The translations under genes and the position numbers were made by a program. A DNA stretch of 64,000 nucleotides from Acinetobacter gandensis (GTDB taxonomy: Bacteria; Pseudomonadota; Gammaproteobacteria; Pseudomonadales; Moraxellaceae). Under the pieces are notes generated by a model. The model was not told where the DNA came from. It made no database searches and worked only from the letters and a program-made list of their open reading frames with translations. How positions within the stretch are numbered: position 1 is the first letter of the stretch; the number at the start of each line of letters is the position of its first letter. Positions 28,001 through 37,908 of the stretch are shown piece after piece. The stretch lies in assembly GCF_001678755.1 (NCBI RefSeq), contig NZ_LZDS01000012.1, positions 124,001-188,000 of the forward strand, read 5' to 3'.

Positions 28001-29540
28001 GGCGCACTTGACGCGATAATACCGCCATCGGCGTATCATCACCCATTGAACCCACGGCTTCTTGACCACTTTCAGCAATTGGACGTAACAATTGATCACG
28101 TTCTTCAAATGTCACCATGAACATTTTTTGTGAAGCTTTTAGGTCATCACCTTTTAAGCCTTGATCACATAAATATTCTTCAAGCTCAGGACTACCTTGA
28201 ACACGTACTGAATTTTCACGTAACCATTCACGATATGGACGCATACGTTTCAAGTGGTTACTAATATCATTGGTATCTAGCATTTTACCGGTAAAGGTAT
28301 CAATCACTAAGATTTGACCAGGACCAACACGACCTTTAGAAACAACATCTTCCGGCTCATAACCCCAAACACCAATTTCAGATGCCAAAGTAATGTAGCC
28401 ATTTTTAGTAATCACCCAACGTGCTGGACGTAAACCATTACGGTCAAGCATACAGATGGCATGACGACCGTCTTGAATTACCAAACCTGCTGGTCCATCC
28501 CAAGCTTCCATGTGTTTCGAGTTGAATTCATAGAATGCACGTAAGTCAGCATCTAAAGTTTCAACGTTTTGCCACGCTGGTGGAACCAACATACGTAGCG
28601 CACGGAACAAGTCCATACCACCACCTACAAGCACTTCAAGCATATTATCAAGGCTTGAAGAGTCTGAACCTGTACGGTTAACGATAGGATTGAGTTCAGT
28701 TAAGCCTGGTAGAAATGGTGTTTCAAATTTAGGTGTACGCGCCATTGCCCAGTTACGGTTGGCAGTAATTGTATTGATCTCACCATTATGTGCTAAGTAA
28801 CGGAACGGCTGTGCCAAAGGCCAACGTGGTAAAGTGTTGGTCGAGAAACGTTGATGAAATACAACAATGTGAGACTTTAAACGCTCATCAGCTAGATCGG
28901 TATAGAAATCAGCAATTGCTGCTGGCATCATTAAACCTTTATAGCTAATCACAGTTGAGCATAAAGTCGTTACATAAAATGATGAATCACCTACCAGTTT
29001 TTGTTCTGCACGACGACGTGCCATAACCAATTTACGGTTGAACTCAACTTCGGTTACGCCCATCGGGCAGTTCACAATAATTTGCTCAAAGGCAGGTAAA
29101 GATTGCATTGCAATCGAACCCAGTGCGTCATTATTGGTTGGCACCACACGCCAAGCCAATACAACACAGCCTTCTTCTTCAATTTCTTTGGTTAAGACTT
29201 GCTTTGCATGTGCAGCAATTGCAGGATCAAGGTTTAAGAAAACCGTACCCACAGCAAAAATTTCGCTCAGTGTAATGTCACTTAACTTTTTTGCTTCTTC
29301 ACGGAAGAATTCTTTAGGCATAGCCAGTAGCAAGCCACAGCCGTCACCAGTTTTGCCATCTGCGGCAATACCACCACGGTGGGTCATACAACTTAAACTA
29401 TGCATTGCGGTTTTGACGAGGTCATGGCTTGCGTCACCCTGCATATGGGCGATTAAACCGAAACCACAGTTATCTTTAAACTCATCCGGTTGGTATAAAC
29501 CTTGAGCGGGAGCTACAGTATTAGGCGATGGCATGTGCAT
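25059..29540 (-). CDS. gltB: Glutamate synthase (NADPH) large subunit
   Basis: The 1493-residue alpha subunit releases ammonia from glutamine and adds it to 2-oxoglutarate. The amidotransferase domain begins at Cys25 ([11 protein letters not shown]) after a short propeptide and has [16 protein letters not shown] and HQRFSTNT. The FMN domain has the [11 protein letters not shown] and [10 protein letters not shown] segments. The 3Fe-4S cysteines are in [16 protein letters not shown] (C-x5-C-x4-C). The C-terminal beta-helix domain has GGxxGxxGG-type repeats such as [14 protein letters not shown] and [13 protein letters not shown] lies 6 nt before the ATG at 29540. It is the first gene of gltBD. 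Confidence 0.97.
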   Translation of the reverse strand: MHMPSPNTVAPAQGLYQPDEFKDNCGFGLIAHMQGDASHDLVKTAMHSLSCMTHRGGIAADGKTGDGCGLLLAMPKEFFREEAKKLSDITLSEIFAVGTVFLNLDPAIAAHAKQVLTKEIEEEGCVVLAWRVVPTNNDALGSIAMQSLPAFEQIIVNCPMGVTEVEFNRKLVMARRRAEQKLVGDSSFYVTTLCSTVISYKGLMMPAAIADFYTDLADERLKSHIVVFHQRFSTNTLPRWPLAQPFRYLAHNGEINTITANRNWAMARTPKFETPFLPGLTELNPIVNRTGSDSSSLDNMLEVLVGGGMDLFRALRMLVPPAWQNVETLDADLRAFYEFNSKHMEAWDGPAGLVIQDGRHAICMLDRNGLRPARWVITKNGYITLASEIGVWGYEPEDVVSKGRVGPGQILVIDTFTGKMLDTNDISNHLKRMRPYREWLRENSVRVQGSPELEEYLCDQGLKGDDLKASQKMFMVTFEERDQLLRPIAESGQEAVGSMGDDTPMAVLSRQVRHVSDFFRQQFAQVTNPPIDPLRESIVMSLETCLGREQNVFEQGPEHADRLIISSPVLSNSKMHQIRTLGRKGYEIADIDLNYAENEGLEAAITRICEESAQAIRDGKTLLVLSDKKIRQGFLPANALMATGAVHHYLINAGLRTDANIIVETGLARDAHQFAVILGFGATAIYPYLAYDVINDLIAKGELLGDPIHAQANFRKGIEKGLLKVLSKMGISTVASYRGGQLFEAVGLSDEVVAKCFTGVPSRIQGATFADLENDLKKLADLAWKSRKPIDQGGMLKFVFGKEYHAFNPDVINALHKSVRSGNYADFKEYAELVNNRPIATIRDLFKLKTDNSIALDQVESVEEILPRFDSAGMSLGALSPEAHEAIAIAMNTIGGRSNSGEGGEDPARYGTIRNSKIKQIASGRFGVTPAYLTSAEVLQIKVAQGAKPGEGGQLPGGKVNGLIARLRYSVPGVTLISPPPHHDIYSIEDLSQLIFDLKQVNPQAMVSVKLVSEPGVGTIAAGVAKAYADFITISGYDGGTAASPLSSIHHAGSPWELGLSEAHQALRVNDLRGKVRVQTDGGLKTGLDVVKAAILGAESFGFGSTPMIALGCKYLRICHLNNCATGVATQQDHLRQEHYIGEPEMLINFFHFIAEETREWLAALGVASLKDLIGRTDLLEMLPGETEKHAHLDLSALLESHPAANGKAQYCEVQGNAPFDKGLLAEKMVAEMLPAIEAGTGGEYSFTIGNCDRSIGARISGEIAKRYGNLSMEAHPVKVNLNGTAGQSLGVWNAGGLHISLEGDANDYVGKGMAGGRISIFPPKGSPFQTQNTAIIGNTCLYGATGGKLFAAGTAGERFAVRNSGAFAVIEGAGDHCCEYMTGGIVTVLGKVGHNFGAGMTGGFAYVLDLDNDFVDHYNHELIELNRISTESMEEHKEFLCRILDEHIKETGSAWAYKIRHEFDFYGRKFWLVKPKAANLQTLLKTTQADPQ

Positions 29541-30003
29541 AGCGTACCCTTCTTTTCTTTACAGCTCTTTCGAGCACTGAACAAACTTAATTTCTTGTTG
29601 CGATTCGTCTTAACTTACTCACATGAATTGTTCTGTTGAGCAAAATTATTTCTTATTCACACCCTTAAGATAAACTGATTTCATCTTTAATGCATGGATA
29701 AAAGTCAAATTTTCAGCTTTTGCAGTTCAGATCAGGAATTCGGACTGGATTAATGACTTCGCACTTTTATCGAATCATTTTCGCGCCAAAATAGGGAGAA
29801 AAGTTCAATTTACGCACCAATTAAGCAATTAATATGCCAACTTGATGCATTTTTTTATAAGCCGCCTATTCACAAGCATTTTTAATATGTATAGATTATT
29901 TTTAGCTATCTTTTCAGATTTTATTGCACTCTAATCGTGCATTTCATCTCTTTAGCGCATTCCATTGCGCCATTTTAGAACTCAAATATTAATAGACAAG
30001 GAT
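29541..30003. other. Non-coding stretch upstream of gltB
   Basis: 463 nt, AT-rich, no credible gene. It should contain the gltB promoter. A weak hairpin (GCGCA 29955-29959 with TGCGC 29966-29970) lies near the end of the SPOR gene but has no T run. I saw no recognisable operator or riboswitch. Confidence 0.6.
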
Positions 30004-30849
30004 TTAGTTAAACGGATCTGTGACTTCTTGTTCAGCAGGTGCTGGTTTTGCTCGCGGTGTCTCTACAGAACTCTGAGATTTTTGCACATCCACCACATTA
30101 CCTGAAGCATCACGTCGCGTTACGGTCGTACTTGTGGTCGCATTAGCTTGAGGCGAGATCGCATTTGATACAGCGGCCAAAGCTTTACGAGCAGCCAATT
30201 GCGCTTCATCAATCTTAGGTAATGCTGCTGGCTTTAACTTAACAGCATATAGCTTTTGGTTTGACGATGTTTCATCCGACCCCAAATCATTGACATAAGG
30301 TTGATACTGCTTCAACTCAACAACAGCAGGCTTTACAGATGCTGGTAAGGCAATATTTAGTTCAGCTAAATTACTTTTCGCATCATTTTGTGATGAATAT
30401 GGGCCAAGTAGAATTACATATTGTTCAGGATGGTCTTCACCTGAAAGACGTAAATATACAAATTTATGTCGTTCAACTTGTTTGCGTAGAAAGCTTTTTA
30501 AAATATCTTCATTAGAAACACGAAATAATTCTATCGCATACTGTTTTGAAGTATCACTAATAAATTTTGTCCCACGAAATTCAGGTTCATGTTGTGCTGT
30601 AGCAACAACACGTGTGGTCATATCTAGTGGACGAACTTCTTCATTTAATGCACCAAGATGGGACATTGCAGCAACTTTTTCAGGTTGAATCTGTAATTCA
30701 ACTTCAGTTTCTGCAACTTTTCCAACCTCTACCAATTCTTTGGTATCGGTAATCGCCCAAAACACCAAGGCAGCAAACAGACATACAGTACCAGCCACCA
30801 ACCAAATATAGTGATGTATTTTTTGCCACTGTAACTGACGTGCTGCCAT
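30004..30849 (-). CDS. Membrane-anchored SPOR-domain protein (DamX-like)
   Basis: A 281-residue protein with one N-terminal transmembrane segment (about residues 14-33, YIWLVAGTVCLFAALVFWAI) and a periplasmic remainder. Residues about 100-185 (YAIELFRVSNEDILKSFLRKQ ... YVILLGPYSSQNDAKSNLAEL) fit a SPOR domain, which binds denuded septal peptidoglycan. The C-terminus is low-complexity, rich in Ala, Pro and Ser. It lies 11 nt after aroB; the order aroK-aroB-damX is the one known in enterobacteria, and DamX acts at cell division. Sequence similarity to DamX is weak, so the name is only by context. Confidence 0.7.
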   Translation of the reverse strand: MAARQLQWQKIHHYIWLVAGTVCLFAALVFWAITDTKELVEVGKVAETEVELQIQPEKVAAMSHLGALNEEVRPLDMTTRVVATAQHEPEFRGTKFISDTSKQYAIELFRVSNEDILKSFLRKQVERHKFVYLRLSGEDHPEQYVILLGPYSSQNDAKSNLAELNIALPASVKPAVVELKQYQPYVNDLGSDETSSNQKLYAVKLKPAALPKIDEAQLAARKALAAVSNAISPQANATTSTTVTRRDASGNVVDVQKSQSSVETPRAKPAPAEQEVTDPFN

Positions 30850-30860
30850 GTTGTACCTAC

Positions 30861-31940
30861 TTATGCCTGATTGGCCAAAATTGCTTGTTTCATCAGTTCC
30901 ACATCAAACTCTTTCGTAATAATGGCCTGACCTAATGATTTCATAAGAACCAGTCGTAATTGTCCATTTAACACTTTCTTATCATGGGACATATACGCAA
31001 GGAATTCCTCAAGCGGAATTTTAGGGCATACGATTGGTAATTGCGCACGTAAAATGATTTTTTTTGTACGTTCTAAATCTTCTGTCGAAATCCATCCCAT
31101 ACGATGAGATAAATCTGCAGCCATAACCATACCTGTCGCAACGGCTTCACCATGTAGCCATTCACCATAGCCTAAATATGATTCGATCGCATGACCAAAA
31201 GTATGACCAAGATTTAGTAATGCACGCTCACCTTGTTCTTTTTCATCATTCGCCACAATCCGCGCTTTATGTGCACAAGAGCGATATACCGCTTCTGCCA
31301 ACAATGTAGCATCCCCAGCAACCAACGCTTCCATATGCATTTCAAGCCAAGTCAAAAACTCAACATCCCCTAATAACGCATATTTAATAACTTCGGCCAA
31401 TCCAGCAGAAAGCTCACGGGGCGGTAAAGTTTTTAATTGTGCCATATCTGCCAACACCACTTGTGGCTGCTGAAAGGCACCAATCATATTTTTACCCAGT
31501 GGATGGTTAATCCCTGTCTTACCACCGACACTTGAATCAACTTGCGACAATAATGTGGTTGGTACCTGAATAAAATAGACACCACGCTGGAAACAAGCTG
31601 ATGCAAAACCGGTCATATCCCCAATTACACCGCCACCTAGAGCTAACACCGTACAATCACGGTTAAAGCCCGCTTCAAGTAATGCATCAAAAATCAAATT
31701 GAGATGTTGAATATCTTTATATTTTTCACCATCAGGCAAAATACAGGTTGCAACTTTTTTTCCTAAAGCCTCGATTGCATTTATATAATGCTGCAAATAC
31801 AGCGGTGCAACCGTGGTATTCGAAACCACCATGACTTGTTTGCCATGAATATAAGGCTCTAACAGTGCTTGTGGATCTAACTCACTGCCAATAAAGATAG
31901 GATAGCGACGATCGCCAAGTTCAACATGTAGGGTTTGCAT
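30861..31940 (-). CDS. aroB: 3-dehydroquinate synthase
   Basis: Second step of the shikimate pathway: cyclises DAHP to 3-dehydroquinate with NAD and a metal. The protein has [63 protein letters not shown] and the metal-ligand region [14 protein letters not shown] with WLHGEAV. I use the ATG at 31940 ([18 protein letters not shown]); a second ATG at 31952 adds MVNV, and neither has a clear Shine-Dalgarno. It follows aroK by 6-18 nt and precedes the SPOR gene by 11 nt. Confidence 0.95.
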   Translation of the reverse strand: MQTLHVELGDRRYPIFIGSELDPQALLEPYIHGKQVMVVSNTTVAPLYLQHYINAIEALGKKVATCILPDGEKYKDIQHLNLIFDALLEAGFNRDCTVLALGGGVIGDMTGFASACFQRGVYFIQVPTTLLSQVDSSVGGKTGINHPLGKNMIGAFQQPQVVLADMAQLKTLPPRELSAGLAEVIKYALLGDVEFLTWLEMHMEALVAGDATLLAEAVYRSCAHKARIVANDEKEQGERALLNLGHTFGHAIESYLGYGEWLHGEAVATGMVMAADLSHRMGWISTEDLERTKKIILRAQLPIVCPKIPLEEFLAYMSHDKKVLNGQLRLVLMKSLGQAIITKEFDVELMKQAILANQA

Positions 31941-31958
31941 GACATTAACCATTATTGA

Positions 31959-32501
31959 CTAGGGTGTATTTGAAGAAACAATCAGATGAAGTATTTTTTG
32001 TGCGAGATCTCGTGCAGCACCTTGATTGGTTTCAATAATATGATGCGCCACTTCACGATATAGTGGATCACGTGCAGCGAGTAAATCACGGAGCTTTTGC
32101 TCTGGATTTTCAACTTGCAGAAGAGGACGATTTTTGTCGCGATACGTTCGTTGAAGCTGAATTTCAACAGGAGTATAAAGATAAACTACAATGCCGCGAT
32201 GTTTTAAAAATTCACGGTTTGGGGACTGAGTAACGGCGCCACCACCTGTTGCTAAAACCAACTGCGATCTTGCCGTCAACTCATCAATAACATTCGTCTC
32301 ACGACTTCTAAAACCTAACTCCCCTTCCTTTTCAAATATCCAAGGAATGGTTGCCCCTGTTTTTCGCTCAATTTCATGATCACTATCAAGAAATTCTCGA
32401 CCTAACAATTCAGCTAAATGTCGCCCTACGGTTGTTTTTCCTGCCCCCATTGGCCCTACCAAATAAATATTTGGTAGGGTTTCAAACTCTTTGCTTGGCA
32501 A
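31959..32501 (-). CDS. aroK: Shikimate kinase
   Basis: Phosphorylates shikimate with ATP in aromatic amino-acid synthesis. The 180-residue protein has the P-loop GPMGAGKTTVG, the DSDHEIE shikimate-binding motif, FRSRETNVI, the ATGGGAV loop, and a lid with RDKNRPLL. The start is a TTG at 32501: no in-frame ATG precedes the P-loop, and AGGTG lies about 7 nt upstream. It is 36 nt after pilQ and begins the aroK-aroB-SPOR group, downstream of pilMNOPQ as in many gammaproteobacteria. Confidence 0.95.
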   Translation of the reverse strand: MPSKEFETLPNIYLVGPMGAGKTTVGRHLAELLGREFLDSDHEIERKTGATIPWIFEKEGELGFRSRETNVIDELTARSQLVLATGGGAVTQSPNREFLKHRGIVVYLYTPVEIQLQRTYRDKNRPLLQVENPEQKLRDLLAARDPLYREVAHHIIETNQGAARDLAQKILHLIVSSNTP

Positions 32502-32537
32502 GGAGTCACCTATTCATTTTGTTAATTTCAAAATATA

Positions 32538-34700
32538 TTAATGATTTCTTGAAACACTGTCATTAACAATTCGAGGTGTAACAAAAATCAGGAGCTCATT
32601 CTTACTATCCGACTTTAAGTCTTTACGGAACAAACGCCCTAAATATGGAATATCTCCCAAGAATGGAACTTTCGTTTGCCCATTTCGTGTTTCTTGCTCA
32701 AAAATCCCCCCTAAGACCACAGTTTCGCCATTTTCAACAAGAACATCGGTTTGAATTTCATTTTTATTTAAAATCAATTCTCCATTTGGAGCCGCTCCCG
32801 CTATAGAATTTTTACCAATATTTAATTTCATTTGGACTTTTCCATCAGGAGTAATGCTAGGAGTTACCTCTAAACTTAGTAAAGCCTCTTTGAATTGTGT
32901 ATCTGTGGAAGAGCTCCCACCAGAATTGGTCGTTGTTGTATATGGTACTTCTTGACCAGAGGCAACTTTTGCAGTTTGCTTATCAGCAGTTAGCACTTTA
33001 GGGGTGGATATTACTTCCCCATACCCATCTGCTTGTAACGCAGATAGTTCAAGATCCAACATAAAATCAGATAAACTAATTAAGCCGAAGGCAATACGGC
33101 TTGCTCCTGCTGTCGTTACACCAAGGTCCACATTTAAATTACTTGGACGTTGAATGGTATATTTACCATCATCATCAGGTGTTTTAAGATCCCAAAGCGT
33201 TGTATCACTACCACCTACCAACAAATGATCATTCTGATTAATACCTTGAGATAAAATCCCCCATTTCACCCCCATTTCTTTGGTAAAGTCCGTAGACGCT
33301 TTAACAATTCGAGCTTCTACCATCACCTGCTTTACAGATACATCGAGCAAATCGACCATTTTACGAATTTGATCAATATTCTGAGCCGTATCATTGATGA
33401 TCAGCGTATTTGTACGCGTATCCGCAGAAATTGTTCCGCGAGGACTTAATAAGTTTCCTCGGTCATCATCAGCATTATTACTATTAGATGAGCTATTATT
33501 ACTTGTATTTGCAGTTTTTGATTGTGTAATAAGTTTTTCAATATCTGCCGCTTTTGCATAACTGAGGGTCAAGTATTCAGTTTGTAACGGAGATAACTTA
33601 ACACTTTGACGTAAAGCTTTTGCTTCTTCCTCTTCAGCTTTGATCAGCTCAGTAACAGGAGCAATCCAAATCACATTACCATTACGACGTTTATCTAAAT
33701 TCTTCGTCTTAAGCACAATATCCAATGCTTGATCCCAAGGCACATCTTTTAAGCGTAGTGTAATATTACCTTGTACGGTATCAGCAGCCACCATATTGAT
33801 TTCAGTGAAATCTGCCAACAACTGTAGTACTCGACGCACTTCAATATCTTGAAAATCTAAAGAAATTTTCTTACCGGTGTAATGGTTAGCTGCTTTAGGG
33901 CGTAAAGGATTTTTATCTTCAGGACGTTTTAAACTCACAGTCAATTTATTGTCTGACTGATATGCCATATATTCATAGCTGCCTGTTGATTGAATCGTGA
34001 TGATACCGTTTCCACCATCATTATGCGCATCTACTGAAGCCACTGGTGTTGCAAAATCATTTACATTTAAACGACGCGTTAAGTGTGCAGGTACTTTATT
34101 TCCTAAAGTACGAATCACAATTTTGCTACCTTGCTGTTGCACATCAACAGGTGTGTTACCCCCCAATAAATCCACAACAACTTGACCTTCACCATTCGAT
34201 CCACGTTGGAATCCAATATTTGAAATACCTTGCTGTTGGCGCTGAACTACTGGTTGAGACAAAGTTGCTAACTGTGCTGAATTAATTTTTAGGATAAAGG
34301 TATTACCTTCAACACGTGTCGTAAATGCACCGGCATTTGCTAAATTGACTGTTAAACGAGCACGCTGAGCGTCTGAAGTAACATCAACTGAAGTAGCTTC
34401 ATTTGTTGCTACAGGAATTGAACTTTGCTTTAAATTTTGTTGTGCTTTATCAAAGTCCAAGACCAAACGTGAAGGCTGATCTAATTGATACGCCTGAGGC
34501 TGCGGTGGTAACCCATTAAACATCACACGAATTTCAGTGCCTTGCCCAGGAATTTGCATTGGCACAATATTCGTTACACTTACCTGTGCATTGGCCACTT
34601 GCATAATCGCCATTGCCACAGCACCCATCGAAAACTGACGAAACATACGATTCATTGTATTGCCATCCCCAAAAATAAAATCTTGTACACTATTCTTCAT
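32538..34700 (-). CDS. pilQ: Type IV pilus secretin PilQ
   Basis: PilQ forms the outer-membrane pore for the pilus and for DNA uptake. The 720-residue protein has a signal region to about residue 40 (IMQVANA-Q), an AMIN-type domain (VSVTNIVPMQIPGQGTEIRVMFNGLP), the STN/N1 domains (KKISLDFQDIEVRRVLQLLADFTEINMVAADTV), and the secretin core with VEARIVKAS, STPKVLTADKQTAKVASGQEVPY and VVLGGIFEQE. I use the ATG at 34700 (AAAGGA 6-7 nt upstream). A second Met 15 codons on, at 34655, would give a tighter signal peptide. It follows pilP by 16 nt. Confidence 0.95.
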   Translation of the reverse strand: MKNSVQDFIFGDGNTMNRMFRQFSMGAVAMAIMQVANAQVSVTNIVPMQIPGQGTEIRVMFNGLPPQPQAYQLDQPSRLVLDFDKAQQNLKQSSIPVATNEATSVDVTSDAQRARLTVNLANAGAFTTRVEGNTFILKINSAQLATLSQPVVQRQQQGISNIGFQRGSNGEGQVVVDLLGGNTPVDVQQQGSKIVIRTLGNKVPAHLTRRLNVNDFATPVASVDAHNDGGNGIITIQSTGSYEYMAYQSDNKLTVSLKRPEDKNPLRPKAANHYTGKKISLDFQDIEVRRVLQLLADFTEINMVAADTVQGNITLRLKDVPWDQALDIVLKTKNLDKRRNGNVIWIAPVTELIKAEEEEAKALRQSVKLSPLQTEYLTLSYAKAADIEKLITQSKTANTSNNSSSNSNNADDDRGNLLSPRGTISADTRTNTLIINDTAQNIDQIRKMVDLLDVSVKQVMVEARIVKASTDFTKEMGVKWGILSQGINQNDHLLVGGSDTTLWDLKTPDDDGKYTIQRPSNLNVDLGVTTAGASRIAFGLISLSDFMLDLELSALQADGYGEVISTPKVLTADKQTAKVASGQEVPYTTTTNSGGSSSTDTQFKEALLSLEVTPSITPDGKVQMKLNIGKNSIAGAAPNGELILNKNEIQTDVLVENGETVVLGGIFEQETRNGQTKVPFLGDIPYLGRLFRKDLKSDSKNELLIFVTPRIVNDSVSRNH

Positions 34701-34716
34701 TTTTATTCCTTTAAGC

Positions 34717-35244
34717 TTAAGGTGCTGGTCCAATTAAAATAAGACTTCTAGGACGCTCCACATATCCTTCACGGCCATCTGGAATAATCTCAATCAAATC
34801 AATTTGTGTTGGTGTGATATTCACAACACGACCATGATTGAGCCCCATATAACTACCACGTTGAATGCGCTCAACTTCACCATCTGGTGTTTGAATCAAT
34901 GCCAGTGTTTGACCGGATTGATTACGCATACTGCCCTTCATATTCAAGGTTTCAAGCGCATAACTTTCTAAAGGCTGTGGCTGACGGTTTAAGTTTGGAT
35001 AAACACGTTTGCCTGCCATAATTTTTAGCTCTGCTGCTAAAGAACTTGGTAAAAAAGGACTCTTTAATGAATGTGCAGCATAATTGAAGGTTTCAACAGG
35101 CACAAAATCAGGTGCAGGCTCAATCGGTAAAGGCTCTTGATTGCGAATATTTGCCATTTCTTGATTGACCACATCAATACGCGATTCACATCCTGCTAAA
35201 AGTAATCCAACAAGAAAAGCACATGTAATTTTTGATTTATTCAT
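34717..35244 (-). CDS. pilP: Type IV pilus lipoprotein PilP
   Basis: PilP links the inner-membrane PilNO complex to the PilQ secretin. The 175-residue protein has a lipobox (LLLAGCESR) and the PilP beta domain near the C-terminus, with QTPDGEVERIQRGSYMGLNHGRVVNITPTQIDLIEIIPDGREGYVERPRSLIL. Its ATG overlaps the pilO stop by 1 nt (TAATG). Standard pilMNOPQ order. Confidence 0.95.
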   Translation of the reverse strand: MNKSKITCAFLVGLLLAGCESRIDVVNQEMANIRNQEPLPIEPAPDFVPVETFNYAAHSLKSPFLPSSLAAELKIMAGKRVYPNLNRQPQPLESYALETLNMKGSMRNQSGQTLALIQTPDGEVERIQRGSYMGLNHGRVVNITPTQIDLIEIIPDGREGYVERPRSLILIGPAP

Positions 35245-36002
35245 TACTTGCTCCCCTTACTTTTTTTACTATTTTTGCCAGAAGATTTATCAGTATTATC
35301 CGTTCCTGCTTCACTGGTCACAGCTGTAGATTCTGTATTTCCAACATAGCGATAAGTCTTAGCGCTTAATTGATAATCAACTTTTGGAATATCAGAATTT
35401 TTCTCTTTATTTTGAGTCGCAGTAATTGTGAAATTATGCAAAGTAACAATACGAGATAGACCTGCAATACCACTGACAAATGAACCAAAGGCATGATAAT
35501 CACCGGTTGCATCAATGCTAATTGGCTGCTCAATAAAGAACTCTTGTTTTACTTCAGGCTCAAGTTTAATTTGCTTAAATTTCAAACCTGAATTCACACC
35601 AGTTAAGTTAATATCTTCAACCAAACCAGGAATTTCAGTTTCCTTCGGCAATTGTTCAAGTTGCTGATTAAAACGCGCTTCCATATCCTGCAATTGGATT
35701 TGATACTGTTGTAAGTTACGCAATTTTGAATCTTTTTCACGGAACTCATTTAACAAATTTTGTTCTTGTGCATTGGCACTGGAAATCGCTTCAATCTTGT
35801 TTTTAATTGCTAAGAAGTAACCCAAAATCCCAACAAGAATAATAATAAAAATCCAACAGGTGATTTTTACAGATAAAGGCCAGCTACCATAATTGTTTGG
35901 ATCAAGGGTATTAAACTGCTGCATGAACTTTTCAAAAGTCATTTTCTTTTTAGGGACAACAACAGTATCTTGATTTAATTGTTCAAATTCATCACGACTC
36001 AT
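35244..36002 (-). CDS. pilO: Type IV pilus alignment protein PilO
   Basis: PilO is a bitopic inner-membrane protein that pairs with PilN. The 252-residue protein has a cytoplasmic N-terminus, one transmembrane helix (about residues 48-66, ITCWIFIIILVGILGYFLAI), a coiled coil (NAQEQNLLNEFREKDSKLRNLQQYQIQLQ) and the periplasmic PilO fold (ETEIPGLVEDINLTGVNSGLKFKQIKLEPE). The last 30 residues are Ser/Lys-rich. It overlaps pilN by 4 nt and pilP by 1 nt. Confidence 0.93.
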   Translation of the reverse strand: MSRDEFEQLNQDTVVVPKKKMTFEKFMQQFNTLDPNNYGSWPLSVKITCWIFIIILVGILGYFLAIKNKIEAISSANAQEQNLLNEFREKDSKLRNLQQYQIQLQDMEARFNQQLEQLPKETEIPGLVEDINLTGVNSGLKFKQIKLEPEVKQEFFIEQPISIDATGDYHAFGSFVSGIAGLSRIVTLHNFTITATQNKEKNSDIPKVDYQLSAKTYRYVGNTESTAVTSEAGTDNTDKSSGKNSKKSKGSK

Positions 36003-36685
36003 TTTGCGGCCTCCGTCGTAGGAGCTGCTACAGCTTGACCAGTTGCAACTTGGTCAGTTGCTGTTGTAGCGGCAGGATTTGCAGCAGGATCAGCAATAAC
36101 AGGTTGTGCAATTTGATCTAAATCAGCAGTCACTGTGAATGTTCCATAGTTTTCTTCAACGCGCGGAACTATTGAACTTGGCGCTTTATCTTTCTTCTCT
36201 TCTACCACCAAGAACGAACTCATAAATGCATTACGATACCAAGGTGACGCTTCTAAGTTACGCAGTAATTCAGCCACCGTATTTGGACTTTCTGCACGCC
36301 CTTCAATCGTAAACTTATCAGCAGAGCGATCAAACTTCGTAATATACATATTTGCTGGTGTCACACGGACCAATTCGTCAATTAAATGAACAGCAATCGG
36401 ACGCTGCCCTTGTAAGCCTTGAATCAACTTCATGCGTTCAATGATGGCATTACGTTGATCTTGTAAGCCTTCTAACGACTTTAATTGCACATCAAGATTT
36501 TGATTGGTACTGACAATCAGTTGGTTCGCTTGTTCTTGATCTTGCAATTTATAATCATAGTAAAGCCATGTAGAACCTACCCCTAATGCCCCAACTAAAA
36601 ACGCCCCAATGCAAATTGCAATAAATTCTTTTTTTCGTTTCTCTCTTAGCCCATCACGCCAAGGGAGCAAGTTAATCTTTGCCAT
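35999..36685 (-). CDS. pilN: Type IV pilus alignment protein PilN
   Basis: PilN binds the cytoplasmic PilM through its N-terminal INLLPWR motif (residues 4-10), present here. One transmembrane helix follows (about 22-44), then a coiled coil and the periplasmic domain with ANMYITKFDRSADKFTIEGRAESPNTVAELLRNLEASPWY. The C-terminus is Ala/Thr-rich low complexity. The ATG overlaps the pilM stop by 1 nt; the end overlaps pilO by 4 nt. Confidence 0.95.
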   Translation of the reverse strand: MAKINLLPWRDGLREKRKKEFIAICIGAFLVGALGVGSTWLYYDYKLQDQEQANQLIVSTNQNLDVQLKSLEGLQDQRNAIIERMKLIQGLQGQRPIAVHLIDELVRVTPANMYITKFDRSADKFTIEGRAESPNTVAELLRNLEASPWYRNAFMSSFLVVEEKKDKAPSSIVPRVEENYGTFTVTADLDQIAQPVIADPAANPAATTATDQVATGQAVAAPTTEAAK

Positions 36686-37743
36686 TAATCAAAACTCCTC
36701 AATGCTAGACCGCATGCCACCATGAGTGATGAAGCGTCATTTTCAATTTTTTTAATGTCAATTTGAGGTGAAAAACCCATTTGTAAAAATGGATTGGCAA
36801 TCGTTACGCGGTAACCCAACTTTTGTTGTAGTAACTTCGCAAGCCCCGGAATATTGGCATTCCCCCCTGCCAATAAAATATGATCAATTTCGTTAAACTG
36901 AGATGATGAAAAGAAGAACTGTAATGAACGTGCCGCTTGTTGCACTACGGCTTCTAGAAAGGGTTCAAGTACTTCAACATCATAATCATCTGGTAAAGCG
37001 CGCGTTTTCTTCGCACGACCAGCTTCTTCAAATGAAAGTGCATAACGATTTTGAATTTCTTGAGTCAATTGTTTACCGCCAAACACCTGTTCGCGGGTAT
37101 AAATGACCTTATTATTTTGCATCACTGACAATGTCGTCATACTGTGACCGATATCTAAAATACCGACCGTATTTACACCCATTGGCAATGTATCTGAGAA
37201 CACTTTGAATGCATTTTCTAAGGCAAAACTTTCTACATCACCAATTTTTGGTGTCAGTCCTGCCAGCTGTAATACTTCAGCACGCGCTTCAATGTTTTCA
37301 ATACGTGTTGCAACGAGCAACACATTGACACGATTTGGATTCGATAAACGATCAGGCAAGACCTCAAAATCGAGACTCGCTTCATCCAGTGGGAAAGGAA
37401 TATATTGTTCAGCATCATCACGAATCTGAATTTCACGTTCATCATCGTTCATGTCGGCATCCATTTCGATGACTTTTGTAATCACCATAGATGTCGGCAC
37501 AGCCAAAGCCGCATTCGAAGTCTGAGTATTGGCTAAATTAATTGCACGCTCTAAACAGTCACCGACAGCTTCCGGATTTAAGATGTTTTTTTCAACTACA
37601 CTACCTTCAGGTAGAGGGACCAAAGCATAGCTTTCAACCCAATACCGTCCACTTTTAACAGAAAGTTCCAAAACTTTAACAGAAGTCGAACTAATATCTA
37701 CTCCTATTAACCCCTTATTTGGCTTACGATATAACCTGAGCAC
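36685..37743 (-). CDS. pilM: Type IV pilus cytoplasmic protein PilM
   Basis: PilM is an actin/FtsA-like ATP-binding protein at the inner face of the pilus machine. The 352-residue protein has phosphate loops LIGVDISSTSVKVLEL and VGILDIGHSMTTLSVM, and LLAGGNANIPGLAKLLQQKL for adenosine binding. The start is a GTG at 37743 with AGGA 8 nt upstream. It is the first gene of pilMNOPQ and is divergent from ponA, the usual arrangement in gammaproteobacteria. Confidence 0.95.
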   Translation of the reverse strand: MLRLYRKPNKGLIGVDISSTSVKVLELSVKSGRYWVESYALVPLPEGSVVEKNILNPEAVGDCLERAINLANTQTSNAALAVPTSMVITKVIEMDADMNDDEREIQIRDDAEQYIPFPLDEASLDFEVLPDRLSNPNRVNVLLVATRIENIEARAEVLQLAGLTPKIGDVESFALENAFKVFSDTLPMGVNTVGILDIGHSMTTLSVMQNNKVIYTREQVFGGKQLTQEIQNRYALSFEEAGRAKKTRALPDDYDVEVLEPFLEAVVQQAARSLQFFFSSSQFNEIDHILLAGGNANIPGLAKLLQQKLGYRVTIANPFLQMGFSPQIDIKKIENDASSLMVACGLALRSFD

Positions 37744-37842
37744 AATATAATTCCTATTATTTTTTTATCCCCAAAAAAAGTAACCCACTAATTAGTATTG
37801 GTCTATAATTTTCTACAGATACAATAACTCATCTAACAATCC

Positions 37843-37861
37843 GTATATCGAAAGGATATAC
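37843..37861. promoter_or_regulatory. Small stem-loop in the ponA leader
   Basis: GTATATC (37843-37849) and GATATAC (37855-37861) form a 7-bp inverted repeat around GAAAG, 47 nt before ponA and 99 nt before pilM. The same arms occur before the Sel1-repeat gene at 55303-55324. It could be an operator or an mRNA hairpin. Confidence 0.4.
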
Positions 37862-37908
37862 TGACCACCAATTAGTTTGCCATTAGCTCTTATTAAAACT
37901 TACTTGTT

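Noticed and set aside
29941-29975. Terminator near the end of the SPOR gene
   Set aside because: The GCGCA/TGCGC stem has only 5 bp and no T run on either strand.
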